A DNA stretch of 64,000 bases from the NCBI RefSeq assembly GCF_018139145.2, contig NC_059500.1, forward strand, positions 45,059,226 to 45,123,225, given 5' to 3'. The notes beneath the pieces are model-generated. The model made no database searches. It was not told the origin of the DNA and saw nothing but the letters and a program-made list of their open reading frames with translations. The position numbers were made by a program, and so were the translations under genes. Positions 1-12,000 of this stretch are shown here, piece after piece (position 1 is the stretch's first letter; each line of letters begins with the position of its first letter). The stretch comes from Gymnogyps californianus. Lineage: Eukaryota; Chordata; Aves; Accipitriformes; Cathartidae.

Positions 1-149
1 CAGACTGCTGATCAACATTCCCAGTTGTAAGCCTGCAAAGAGCTCATTTCAGTGACACCTGGGTAGATGTTTGCTAGTACTGCTATATGGAGGCATCAAG
101 TAGAAACACCTCTACATACTTTAAGTGGTCTGAGCCTAAATATATTGCA

Positions 150-187
150 TTATATATGTATGCATGTGTGTGTGTATGCGTGTATAT
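150..187. repeat. TG/TA-rich microsatellite
   Basis: An imperfect alternating purine-pyrimidine stretch with TGTGTGTGTG at its core, flanked by TATATA and TGTATAT. It is a short degenerate dinucleotide repeat with no coding meaning. Confidence 0.7.
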
Positions 188-3100
188 TTTAGACAACACA
201 CACAACGCACACTTGTCAGTCTTAGGCAAATCACAAAAACCTGTCAGCTGTAAAAACACTAGATCTCTTACAGAATGGAATTATCACCCAACAGCTATAA
301 TTTTTTAAAGTGATGGATAGATTTGAATGAAACAATCCCTAAATCCTGTAAGTATGTGAAAGATTGGACTTTAAGATTACTTGAGTATTTGACATCTCTG
401 TATCAAACCCAAATGGTGCACTAAAGCATTACACCTCCATCTGGTATGACTTCTTTCGTCATACTGCTTTGGGTTTAAGCAGACAAAACCATAGTCAGGT
501 GTATAACCCAAAGCTTAAAGATAGCAAAAGATAGACTTGAAAGAGGTCATTGATGCAGTCACTATGGTCTGATGATTTCAAAATAAGCAAGAAGGAAGCC
601 AACTTTTGTCCTTCTGAACAAAAAGAGGTACTAGGAGATGGGGGGGACAGTGGTAAGTGTATTCAGTTATTAGTTAAAATTATGTCCTGTTCTCTGAATT
701 CCCATCCAGATCCTTGCGATTTAGAAAAGCTTACTGTTGGTCTGTTGAGATAAGAAAGCAAACATACATACTTCTTTCCTTATTTAAGCCTTTCTGGCAT
801 ACATCCCAGGTACTCTGTGGTAATACCTTTTCCATATAGTAGCTGTGTTTTAAATTATCATACTAAACACATGGATTTTTAATTGCCTCTCTGGGAGTCT
901 AACACATCAGGTGGCAAAAAAAAGTTAAATTCCTGAAATAATACAAAGGCTGCCTAGGCTGAGGGGAGATTTGCTCTTGGTAAAAGCCTGTTCCTACTTT
1001 GACCTACTGTGCTTCAACCAAAGTTAACAGCAGTTAACAAAATATAACAACAGTTTAAGGGAGAAGACAAGAGTTTAAGATGTGTACTGGGGGAATGTAG
1101 AGATAATTTGTAACCAGGTTTTAGCAGGGAACAGTTTCAATGTACCATCTTCCCTTGCCCATTGAAGGGTCACGCCTTTTTCTTTATGCGTGTCAAAACA
1201 AACCCGTATACAACTCATTTACTTCGCAGGTCTACGAAAAAGTGTGAAGAAAGTTATTAGAGAATTCATTTATTATCACTGAAATTAATAACATTAAAAG
1301 CAAACAACAAAAACCTGTGGTATGTGGCAAACACATTCACTTAGGGGTTTGGAAGTCTGGGTTCAGTCCTTACCTGTCTTACACAAAAAGTCTTTTAACT
1401 CAGTAACAATGACTCTCCCCTACAGCAGTCATGCTGACAGGAGACATGTGGCCTCAAGACTGCACTATCTGCTCTGGGTGCTTCAAGAATTTCACCAACT
1501 TCCCTAAAGCTTCCCCTACTGCCCATTACTCAGTTCTGCCTGAATCCTACATTTCGTTCTCCCCCCTCACTTTGGCTGTTAAGAAAAACTTTACAGTGGA
1601 GAAACATGTCAGAATTTCAAGATTCTGGGTCATATAAAGATGAGAAACTGTTGAAACCCAACACCAAAACCTGACAAATTTTTAGTGTGTTTTAGATTTT
1701 CTCCTCTGTAATTAGATACTGACAATGAATCAGAAAAATAATTTCAAAATTCCTGTTAATGAAGGGAGTATAGGCTGCACTGAAGGCTGAAAGGAGAATT
1801 CATAAATTGGGTTTTTAAAAGAATAGTTGAAAATAAATACAAGGGGCAAATGAGAATGGGGTAGCTGTGAGGAACCAGATATACGTAGATGGAAAACATG
1901 AAGGGGAGCCGACAACTGAGACAAAAGGAAAAAGAAAAAAAAAGGAAAAAAACCCCACAGTGCAACTATGGGTACAAGGAAGCTGTGTTTTGCCTTTTAT
2001 ACTTCTCCTAAAGTGCAGTTTGATGAAAGACAAAATGCATCAAATTAATATTGCATTAATTTTTAATATCATCTGAATAAAAGTCACAATTCCCTACGAA
2101 ACCAATCCATCCACTCACATTAAGAAACACAGATAATATTTTCTTATTGTGTTTACATTTTAGTTCAATGTTATTACAAACATGTGATTGTGACTGTGAC
2201 TGTCTTCTGTATTTAAACACTTTTTCCTTGGGAAGGCTTCCCTTGAAATGTGTCCACCTTCCAAGTCACTTCAATATTTATTTTAATGTGAATTGAGTTG
2301 ACATTTATGCCAATTTTACTAGCAAACTGTAATAGTAAATCTGGCTTGCATTTAATGGAAATATTGATGGAAACTGATTGCTGAATGGGTTACCAGAAAC
2401 ATAACCATAAGGACTATTGGTCCTATTTGCTTGTTTGGTCAAGAAACATAAACAATATGTAACCACATAAACTGTTAGGCTAGTCAATCCCATGAGAGTT
2501 GAGTTTGGAGTGCTGTGCTTGTAAGTCAAAAGCCACAGTCTACAGACCTTTACACATCTGTCAGAAATTTTTGTTATACAACAGATTATGAGACATTCCA
2601 CAATCCATAAGGCAGACTAACAATTGTTAAATACATAATTTCTTACTAATTGCTTGCCAGACTTTAGTTGAGACTATTTGGAATATCTATGATCATTTGT
2701 GTTTCATCTCATGTGCTTTGTGTAATCTCTTTAAAATTATGCACATAATAGTTCTATGCAATAAATCTATGTCCTGAATTTTTTGCCCTCTATTTTTATC
2801 TTAACAGAGAATTATTTTGGTTAAAAGTATGTGAAATTTACAAGAAGAGCAGATCTTAAACCACAGATGTCTGATCTGCATTCACATTAGCAGATATATA
2901 CAAGTAAGCCAGACACATGACAAAATTGTGTTGTTTTAATCTTGGAGAAAGACAGAGAGTCTGACTTCCACTGTAGAGAAATGCATTTTAAGTGCTTTGC
3001 TTTTATGGTTATTTATTACATACCTGATTGAAGAGACAACATAAGTATTTTCACAAGTAGAAATGTTCAGGAATATTACATAATTAAAAAGCATTAATAA

Positions 3101-5369
3101 ATACCTCTGGAAAAAGAACAAAGCTATAATGCTTCTAGATTGTTGCCAAAAACAGATGTGAAAAGTGCTGAAAACCTGTATTTGCTGGTAACTCACCTCC
3201 TCCGAGAAGAAACATATGCAGGTAGGAATACTTTTTGTGTCTTTGAAAATGTAAAGTGCAACCTTAGGACTTCAAGGTTACATTCATTTCCGTGGCATTA
3301 AATCCAAGTTTGAAACAGAAGTTTCCATCAAAATCCGCAAGACACATTTCTTGCACAGGATGATTTGCTAATGCAAATCTTTGTACAAAGCTTTGGGCTC
3401 TCAACTCCGATATGCATTCAGACCATACACCTCAAAATTATACTCTTTTACAGAAACTTCTCTAAAATTCAGTGAAAACACATTTGACACACCTTTAAGT
3501 AATATTGTAGAATAAGGCAGTTATGTTGCTTACCTTGTTTTGTACCAAAGCAATCATATGCATACGTTAAACTGAAGGGGTTTGTTTCCAGTAAATTTTC
3601 AGTTTTCTGTCGACACAGCGTGTCACCAAATGGCTGACTGAACCTTTTTCCTTTTGGGAAAGACCAAATACAAAGGCTAATCACTGTTACAGGAAAAGTT
3701 ATCTGTTGGGTTGCCTGCAAAGGATATCATCCTGACCTTTTGTTTTTTACAAAAAACAGGAATTGAAGTGTCTCATATGAATGACAGCCAAATGTAAAAA
3801 CAAGAAGTATTTGTTTGCCCATCAGAAATTAATCCTTTGATTCTCAGAGGTGCATTTACAGTGCTGCAGGACATGTATCACCTTAAACAACTGGAAGTTC
3901 AGGTTGAGATATTCAATAATCTTAAAAATCATGCCACTTTTTAAAAGTCAGCTACTAAAACAAGAGCTTGAGGTGAAAGCACAATGACCATTACTGGCTT
4001 TGCAGATCCATTCCTTCTACAAAAACATAAAGTGATAGTAAAATAGGACTCCCTATACCTGTTTACAACAGTAGCTAATCACAAGAGATGACAAGAGTAT
4101 AAAAAAAAGTTAAGTAAACATACATCAACACTTGGTGGACTACTTCCCCATCTTCCAATGATTTGCACCTCTGTCACCACTGATATACTTCTTTTTACCA
4201 GCTTCCGTTAAAATAATCTGTTGCTTTCTGAACTCACACAAGTTCCTAGCATCCATGATGTCCTGTGACAAGGAGTTCTGCAGCATAACTGCTTCTTGTA
4301 AGAAGAAATACTTCTTTCTGTTGGGTTTGAAGCTTCCACTTACTCTTTTCATATGATACCCTATAGTTCTTACGTTGAAAGAAACAGTCATTCCTTATCA
4401 CCTTCTCCATGCCACTCCATCACATTCTTCCAGACTCATCTCTTTTCCAATCTAAACATATTAACAAAATATATTTCTTTGTCCTTCACATGGAAGCTGT
4501 TTCATATCTTGCCATCCTTATTGTTCTTTTGTCAATTTTGCTGCACCTTTTTTAAAAGATGACAGAACAGGAATTGCAGTAGGCTCCAGAATATGGGCAC
4601 CTTGGATTAAAAAATCTGCTTTCTTTTTATTCTCTTCTCTCCCCAAACCATCTCTAAAGCCTTCTTGCTTTGTTGGCCACCACTGAATATTGAGCTGATG
4701 TTTGCTTAGTAGTATTCATCATAATGCCAAGACCTTATTTCTGAACAGTAACTGTTCAGAGCCTGTAATTGTGTACATAACCTTTACTTAGATTTCCCAA
4801 CAACTTGTAAGTACCGTGTGCTACCACAATCAGATCAGTAAGTTTTTAAGAAGGAACTGCCCTTCAGATTAATTGCATGTTCCTGTTCTGTGTCAGTTAC
4901 AAAATAGGAACAATGCAAAAATGATAACCTTTGCAACACACCAGCTCTTTTAAGAAAATAGAATATCACTTCCCTGTTGTTTCCTCAAACACTGTCATTT
5001 AATTTTAGATAAACAATGAGGGGAAAAAAACCCAGGAAAAATACCTAATAAAGTATATAACATGCTCAAGGCAAGACAGTGTTCTCAGGGCAAGCTTCCC
5101 ATTCTTTATACATTTAACACTAGATACCACTAGATCAGGAAAGTTCTTTTCTGCTGACCCATTAATTTTCCTTCAAGTTCTCTTGCTACCAAACTATTGT
5201 TTCTCTCTTGCTTTTTGTTTCCACTCCCTTCCCCTATTGCCTATTTTATCGCAGTAGAAGCACATTTACTAAGCAAGCCAGATGTACATGTTGGACTGAC
5301 ACCAACATTTTATAGTTAAGTCCTACCTCCACAAAATTCCATGGAGCACACTGCATGGAGCAAGAGGAC

Positions 5370-5389
5370 AAAAAAAAAAAAAAAAAAAA
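5370..5389. repeat. A20 homopolymer
   Basis: A run of 20 adenines. No recognisable SINE, LINE or processed-gene body lies immediately 5' of it, so I do not call it a retroposon tail. Confidence 0.85.
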
Positions 5390-6433
5390 GACTACAGCTG
5401 GGAACATACTTCATGATGTTTGTATGTAATGCGTCCAAAACTCAGACAGCAAAGATTTCTTAGACAACGATTTCTCAGCTGAAACGTCAAGCTTAGCATG
5501 CAGACAGCATAATATGTCAAAGCAATTTTCTCCATGTCTGAATTAGACAGAGCACAGACTTTACGGAGGTGAAAAATTCAGCTGTAATTTAAGCCAAGCC
5601 CTGGGAAAAACAATGCTACAGTTGGGGGTCTACAAAAACCCCACACAACCAAGCCTTTAGAGAATCAGAGGCAATGACTGCACAGGAACAGACATTGAAC
5701 AGAAAGGGTCCTGCTGGCTTTACGTATCACACAGCCTGTTTACAAGACTTGTTTGGCCAATGTTTTCCACCAAGTATGGTGTTTCCTGCCATGCATTTAC
5801 ATTGTTTACAAGCATAAGGAATCACCAATGATGCTGAGCTAATACAGTGATTAGACCTTTGCATGGGTTCAAACTAAAACTCAGGCGAGGCCTAACCAAT
5901 GCAGCAGCTTCTCGTTGGCCTCTGCTGCAGGGATGAGCTTCATGCAAGCTTTGGACTAAACCTCCACCTGTACATGAACCAGATTCACACTCTAATCCCA
6001 AGGAATTAAGAACAAAGGAGTCAAGAGTTGAGCTTGGTAAACAAAAACTTAAATGCGTATGATGAGAGCTACTTACACTTTCAGAAAATGAGGTGTTCTT
6101 GTGCAGGACTGGTCAGATCAAGAAGCTGTCTGAGAATGGGAAAATTCGTGTCCTCTCCTAGAAGCGCTCAGCAATTGGAACATAAACCCTTAGACATCCA
6201 CAGTCCTGCTAACCAAAAAGGCAAAGAGTGGGATACTGTTGTTTCCCAAAGCTACAGATGCTTTTACGTCAAATCTCTTGCTATGCACAAAGGATTGTTT
6301 ATTACACAGTTATAGAGATTACCAGGACATTTGTTATTTTACTTCATTTCAGTTATCTAATGTCTAACACTTTTGACATTACTGTTTCAACTCACACACC
6401 TTTCAGGAGATAAAAAACAAATCCTACATGTAA

Positions 6434-6438
6434 ATTAT
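6434..6438 (+). repeat. Left target-site duplication of the solo LTR
   Basis: ATTAT directly before the TG that opens the LTR. The same five bases follow the closing CA at 7552-7556. A 5-bp duplication fits a retroviral integrase of the ERVL or some class I groups. Confidence 0.85.
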
Positions 6439-6618
6439 TGTACTGGGTTTGCGTGGCAAGGTTTTGGTAGTGGGGGGGCTGCAGGGGTGACTGCTGTGAG
6501 AAGATGCCAGAAGCTTCCCCCATGTCCAACAGAGCCGATGCCAGCCGGCTCCAAGACAGACCCGCCGCTGGCCAAAGCTGAGCCCATCAGCGACGGTGGA
6601 AGCACCTCTGGGATAACA

Positions 6619-6625
6619 TATTTAA
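6619..6625 (+). promoter_or_regulatory. TATA-like box of the LTR
   Basis: TATTTAA about 180 bp into the LTR, in a position consistent with the end of U3. It is the likely core promoter of the parent retrovirus. Present activity cannot be judged from sequence. Confidence 0.55.
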
Positions 6626-6826
6626 GAAGGGGAAAAAGTTACTGCGCAAGAGCAGCTGGAAGAGAGGAGTGAGAATATGTGAGAGGAACAACTCTGCAGA
6701 CACCAAGGTCAGTGACGAAGGAGGGGGAGGAGGTGCTTGAGGTGCCGGAGCAGAGATTCCCCTGCAGCCTGTGGTGAAGACCATGGTGAGGCAGGCTGTC
6801 CCCCTGCAGCCCATGGAGGTCCATGG

Positions 6827-7167
6827 TGGAGCAGATATCCACCTGCAGCCCGTGGAGGACCCCACGCTGGAGCAGGTGGATGTGCCCTGAAGGAAGCTGT
6901 GATCCCATGGGAAGCCTGTGCTGGAGCAGGCTCCTGGCAGTATCTGTGGTCCTGTGGAGAGGAGCCCACATTGGAGCAGGTTTTCTGGCAGGACCTGTGA
7001 CCCTGTGGTGGACCCACGCTGGAGCAGTTTGTTCCTGAAGGACCGCACCCTGTGGAAAGGACCCACGCTGGAGCAGTTTGTGAAGAACTGCAGCCTGTGG
7101 GAGGAACCCACGCTGGAGAAGTTCATGGAGGACTGTCTCCCATGAGAGGGACCCCATGCTGGAGCAA
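6827..7167 (+). repeat. Degenerate minisatellite inside the LTR
   Basis: Eight copies of TGGAGCAG or a close variant start at 6827, 6868, 6922, 6972, 7020, 7069, 7114 and 7160. The spacing is 41-54 bp, and the more 3' copies are often preceded by CCCACGC. Units also share CCTGTGG and CTGCAGCC blocks. This indicates tandem amplification within the LTR U3/R region followed by divergence. Copy number probably differs between family members. Confidence 0.75.
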
Positions 7168-7362
7168 GGGAAGACAGTGAGGAGGAAGGAGCGGCAGAGA
7201 CGTGTGATGAACTGACCACAACCCCCATTCCCTGTCCCCCTGCGCCACTTGGGGGAAGGAGTTAGAGAAGCCAGGAGTGAAGTTGAACCCAGGAAGAAGG
7301 GAGGGGGAAGGTTGCTTAAGATTTGGTTTTATTTCTCATTATCCTGCTCTGATTTGATTGGT

Positions 7363-7368
7363 AATAAA
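7363..7368 (+). terminator. AATAAA polyadenylation signal of the LTR
   Basis: Canonical AATAAA about 190 bp from the 3' end of the LTR, the expected place for the R-region polyadenylation signal. Confidence 0.6.
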
Positions 7369-7551
7369 TCAAATTGATTTCCCTAAGCTGAGCCTGTTTT
7401 GCCCGTGATGGTAATTGCTGAGTGATCTCCCTGTCCTTATCTCAACCCACGAGCCTTTCGTCGTATTTTCTCCCCTTGTCCTGCGAAGGAGGGGGAGTGA
7501 AAGAGTGGCTGGGTGGGCACCTGGTGCCTAGCCAAGGTCAACCCACCACAA

Positions 7552-7556
7552 TTATA
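7552..7556 (+). repeat. Right target-site duplication of the solo LTR
   Basis: ATTAT immediately after the terminal CA of the LTR, identical to 6434-6438. It confirms the exact element boundary. Confidence 0.85.
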
Positions 7557-10500
7557 TAGTAGCTTCACCTTTGTGATGTGTCATTTTAATTGAAAGAATT
7601 TTAAAAAGGCTTTTGCCTGTTTATTTTGCATTTTTGATAACAGCTTACCTCTAGTCAGCTTCACAATTTGTATTGTCTGTCACAAGTAACCAGGGAAAGA
7701 AAACACTTTTTCAGAATCAGAGAAATGTGACAATAAATCATAAATTGTCTGAAAGCCGGACAGTACAGAAATCACTTTCACTTTTAAAACATCCTCCTCA
7801 ATGCAAAACGTTGAGTTGATGTGGAGATAATGAATTAAAATGAGATAACGATCACAAATGTCTTTGCATAGTTATTTCAGATCTATTCTCATAGAATATC
7901 GTTAAATTTGAAGCAGTACTACCTGATCCATCTATCCTGTATAGCAAATACTCAGTGACACATTGCTAGATACAAGTCTAAAGGATTATTCGCTAGTAAT
8001 GCCCTCTTTTTTTGAAATGTATGGCTGTATTTGGTCTCCAAAGTTTAAGCTTTGGTTTACCACTCCTCTCTTGTCCCCCCAAAAAGGGATCCTATTTTAT
8101 TTGATGTATTTACAATTCAGTGTCTTTAAGTTTCTTGTGAGGTACTATACAAATATATTCAGGCAGTTTTAATATCTGCCTTGGAAAGTCTGCAGCTCTA
8201 CAATTAAGTTTCAAAATATGGACTGCATATCAACTTAATGACAGAGATTGCTGACAGGTACCACACAGGCATGAGATGTGAATGGCTCCCGTATGTCTCA
8301 TAGGTGCTAATCCTGAAGCTCAGTAATCACATTTTAAAGGGAAATATTAGTAATTACTATACTCCTAACTAGAAAAAAAAAAAAAGGTTAATATGGCTGA
8401 TAACTCCCCATCACTGTTGGTTAGTGTCATATTCCAATCCAAACCTGGAGTGGAACAGATACTTGCTATCTGGAACTGCTTGCCTGGGGAATGAGGTTTC
8501 TTCCTCCTTTTAAAAGAATTTCACTTCCATCCTGGTGTACGTGATGTCCCTCTCATTTGCCAAATTTTCAAATGTTTCCTCAATGAGGAAGGTGGACAGC
8601 TACAAGCTTTCTCTTTGTCAATAAAATGCTGACTTTTTCATACGCAGTGGACAACACCTGAAGCTTCACAGGAGGCCTGTTCCTTTCTGTGGACTACTCT
8701 TGAGTTAGAACTTAAGTCAGAGAAGTATTTAAGATCTGAACAGAACTGTCAGGTGAAGGCCATTTTTGTTTCCCTTGGACTTGAATATGGCCAAGGAATA
8801 AGAGAGTCCTGGAAAAGATGATGATTCCTAGACTTTGCACAGGAACTGGAAGGAACAGAAGCTTAGGATGAAGTTCCTCATGGCTTAAGGCTCTTCTAAA
8901 CGTTCGGATAATGCTAGCAACGGAAAAGCTGCATACTTTACTATGGACCGGGCAAATCAAAAGCATGAGACCGCAACATCTGATGTCTGGCTGACACTTA
9001 GCAACATATTTAATCTTCCAGTTGCAGCACTGAAATCTCCTCTGGATTACAAACTAAACTCAGAGAAGTCGTGGAATTACAGAGGCCAAAGCTGTGATCT
9101 CCCCTGTCACGTACCCCAAGGTACCCATCAGTTATGACCTCAGGCACTTGTCCTTGACCCCTCAAGTCCCAGCACGCAGAATCTCAGAATTGGTCCTGCA
9201 AGTTGCAGCACATAAGGAAAAGTGCAAACTCAAGCACATTTGATGTTATCAGCTCCCATGCCTCTTTCATTAGCTTGAAGTTTAATTAAATGTTTGCCTT
9301 ACAGTCTCTAGACTCTCTATTCTCTCTAGAATGCTATGGTTACATCAGAATCTAAGCTTTCTTTTAAAAATGAAGTATTTTAACTTCTGTTTTGAAGCTG
9401 GAGCTTGGCAACATAACTTGTGTGTCCTTTGCAGGTTCAAAACACAGGAGGTAAATGAAAAGGACCAGGCTTGGGTTAGTTTGTCTTGAGGGAGAGGGAT
9501 AAACTCAGGACTTTTTGTGGTCCAACATATGTTTTTAATATACCGGATTGGGCTGGGCTTGAGTTCACTAGTTCTTCCTTGTTGAAAAGACTCATAAACA
9601 TCCTCGGGGAAACAGATCTCTCATAAAACTTTACAGAATGCATTCTATCTGGAACTAAATTCCAGACACACTATCTACACACAGCTCTATAGGAAACTTT
9701 TTTAAAATTATCTCATTGATAATATCATTTCTATTTCACAATGCAGTATTGTCTTCCTATCATTCTGCCAGTATCGTCTCACAAACAGTACAGTCATTAA
9801 ATACTACTTAAAGGGTAGCAGACAGCTAACAGGATACAGACCCTTTTATCTTTGAGTCAACTTCAACCAGTACTCCAGCAGATGAAGATAATGATAGATT
9901 TGTTTTTTATAAAGGGAGTTAAAAACAAAGCGCAGAGGAATTGCCTGATGCCACTGTGGGGAAGCATACTGAAGACAAGCAATCTTCCTAGTCCAATTCT
10001 ATGCAAACCGAGGTCTGTTTTGTAACATTTACTGTCTTCTTTGATATTCTCAGCAGAAAGGTCAAGCCCAGGAAGATTAAACACATCTTTTTGGGATCTA
10101 CCCATTCTGGTCCTTAAGTCATTGACAAGGACAGTCAATACCATTGATGGACTCTTTCAAGAAAACATGTAAAAAGACAAGGAAGTCAGAAAAAAACACT
10201 AAAGTGCAAGTGCATATTTGAAACATAAGTATAAACTCATCTAACGAGGGTAATATTATTTGCCAGTTTTCATGCTGGCATAAATTCCTACATTCCTACA
10301 GCACTCAAACCCGGAGCCTTTCCATTGAACTGAAGACTGTATCAGCTAATCTGCTTGTAACAAAGATTCTTCAGCCTAGCATGTTACATGTATTAATGTC
10401 TGGTAATTCAGGTATATGTCAGCAGAGGGCGTAAAGTTAGAAAGCTTTCAGTTGTAAGCTAATCTAAAAACACCTTCAAATAATCCATTGTTTTAGCACA

Positions 10501-11569
10501 TTTTTATTTCACTATCAATATTTGCCTTTTGTTACTGCTTGAAACTGCTGCTTTTAGGCATAAGAAAATGAATTTTATAAACATTAAATGTATATGTTGT
10601 CAAACAGAAATAAATAAATATTCTTTAAATAGAAGTCTATGCTTATCTTCTTACAGCTGTTACCTTCCCATAATATTTGTTATATGAATTTCCACAGGAA
10701 AGCATATGGGAAGACGCCAAAACAAAGGCAGGTGTTTGCAGACTTACTCTTCTCAAGAAAGCCCAGTATGATTTATTACTGAAGTTTTGAATGTCACATT
10801 GTGTTACATTAAATACATTCAAAAATTAAGAGTCAACACATATGTAAATAAAGTTACCCCTGAAGCAGTTAGTCTAATCTTATTTGTGCAACTGAAAGCA
10901 TGATTGCAGGTCTAATTCAAAGGATTTACACAACTCACTTTAATTTACTCATCCTACTTTGAGAAGAATCTTAGAAAAATATAAAAGACTTCAAAAAGAA
11001 TAAAATTCTCAATGTCTTTAGTAACAACTTTTAGGTCTAATTTGGTTGTAGCAGGGCTAGAAATTTCTAAAGTCATGGCCACTGCCTTCAGTAAGACGTG
11101 CATGGTTTTTGAAAACTGTAATTTTCGTCCTTGTAGCTGGTAAAAATAAGACGACAAGAACCTAGAAAATTCAAGTGTGGTCAGACTGAATGATCCCATA
11201 AGGGATTTGGACTGTCCTTACTAGCTATATCATGATCTGTTCCTGGGCAGTACTGGAAACATAGACTCCACCGCCACGAAGAACCGAGACAGCTCTGCAC
11301 CTTGTGATACCACCAAGCCTATCAGAAATGTCAGCAATAGCTTTGAAGAGAGCTTATCATGAGGCTTTAGACATTGCATTAGGGTCTAGCCCAGTGGTCT
11401 CCAAAGTGTGTGTGTGTGGTGGGGGGGAGTACACTCCAGGGTGTGTGCAAAACAATCCACTGGGGTGCAGGAATGTGTTACACTTAAATTCTTTTATCAG
11501 AATAAACTGATTCCCCAAGGACGTATGACAAAACACTGGAATTGGAAAAAAGAAGTAAATCTGTAGGGT

Positions 11570-12000
11570 GTTTCCCCCTCTCCTCTCCTTTCCGCTTCCT
11601 TTCATTTTTCCATTTTCCTTCTTTCCCTATGTTTTTCATTATATTTGGCACTTCTCCATCTATTATTTCCTCCACTCCCATTTGGATTAGTTACATTTTT
11701 CTTTCAAAAATGTTTTATTTTGCAAAGCCAAACTCCTTTTGTCGTCTTCTCATTTTCCCTTTTTCTCATTTTGCGTAGTTCTGTCATAATCTCTCCATAC
11801 TCCCAGCATCTGCCCTTTTTCTGTCTCATTCTACTTTTTTTGCCCTCCTCTACCTAACCACAAGCCCCTTTTATCTGATTTCCAGAGCCATCTTTGGGCC
11901 TTCCCATTGCCTATTTCCTCCCTCCTTAACCTTTTGTCTTTTTCCCCAGCGGGACTTTATATTTTCCACATCCTCTCTTTCCTGTTATTTTCTTTTCCCA
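11570..12000 (+). repeat. Pyrimidine-rich strand-asymmetric tract
   Basis: Over about 430 bp the plus strand is dominated by C and T in runs such as CCCCTCTCCTCTCC, separated by short mixed stretches. It is not a simple tandem repeat and no mobile element was recognised. Confidence 0.6.

Larger units (their letters stand above)
1..6433. other. Intergenic DNA, no gene recognised
   Basis: AT-rich sequence with short scattered ORFs (under 100 codons), none with a recognisable domain or consistent splice context. By human synteny the next gene leftward should be CEMIP2 (TMEM2), but no CpG island or coding exon of it is visible, so this is either the CEMIP2-ABHD17B intergenic region or part of a long 5' intron. 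Only a small TG-rich microsatellite and an A-run stand out. Confidence 0.6.
6439..7551 (+). mobile_element. Solo LTR of an endogenous retrovirus (1,113 bp)
   Basis: The element opens with TG, closes with CA and is flanked by identical 5-bp ATTAT duplications, so both ends are seen directly. A TATTTAA box lies at 6619-6625 and an AATAAA signal at 7363-7368, in the order expected for U3-R-U5 on the plus strand. No gag, pol or env and no second LTR adjoins it, so it is a solo LTR left by LTR-LTR recombination. The opening sequence, beginning TGTACTGGGTTTGCGTGG, resembles an LTR family I recall from many neoavian genomes. That family assignment is from memory and unverified. Its GC-rich body contrasts with the AT-rich surroundings. 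A degenerate array of TGGAGCAG-containing units fills its middle. Long antisense ORFs across it result from that array and are not genes. Confidence 0.92.

Noticed and set aside
6587..7228. 213-codon minus-strand ORF and overlapping 172- and 102-codon ORFs
   Set aside because: They are antisense to a solo LTR and arise from its tandem GC-rich units. No retroviral protein similarity was seen.
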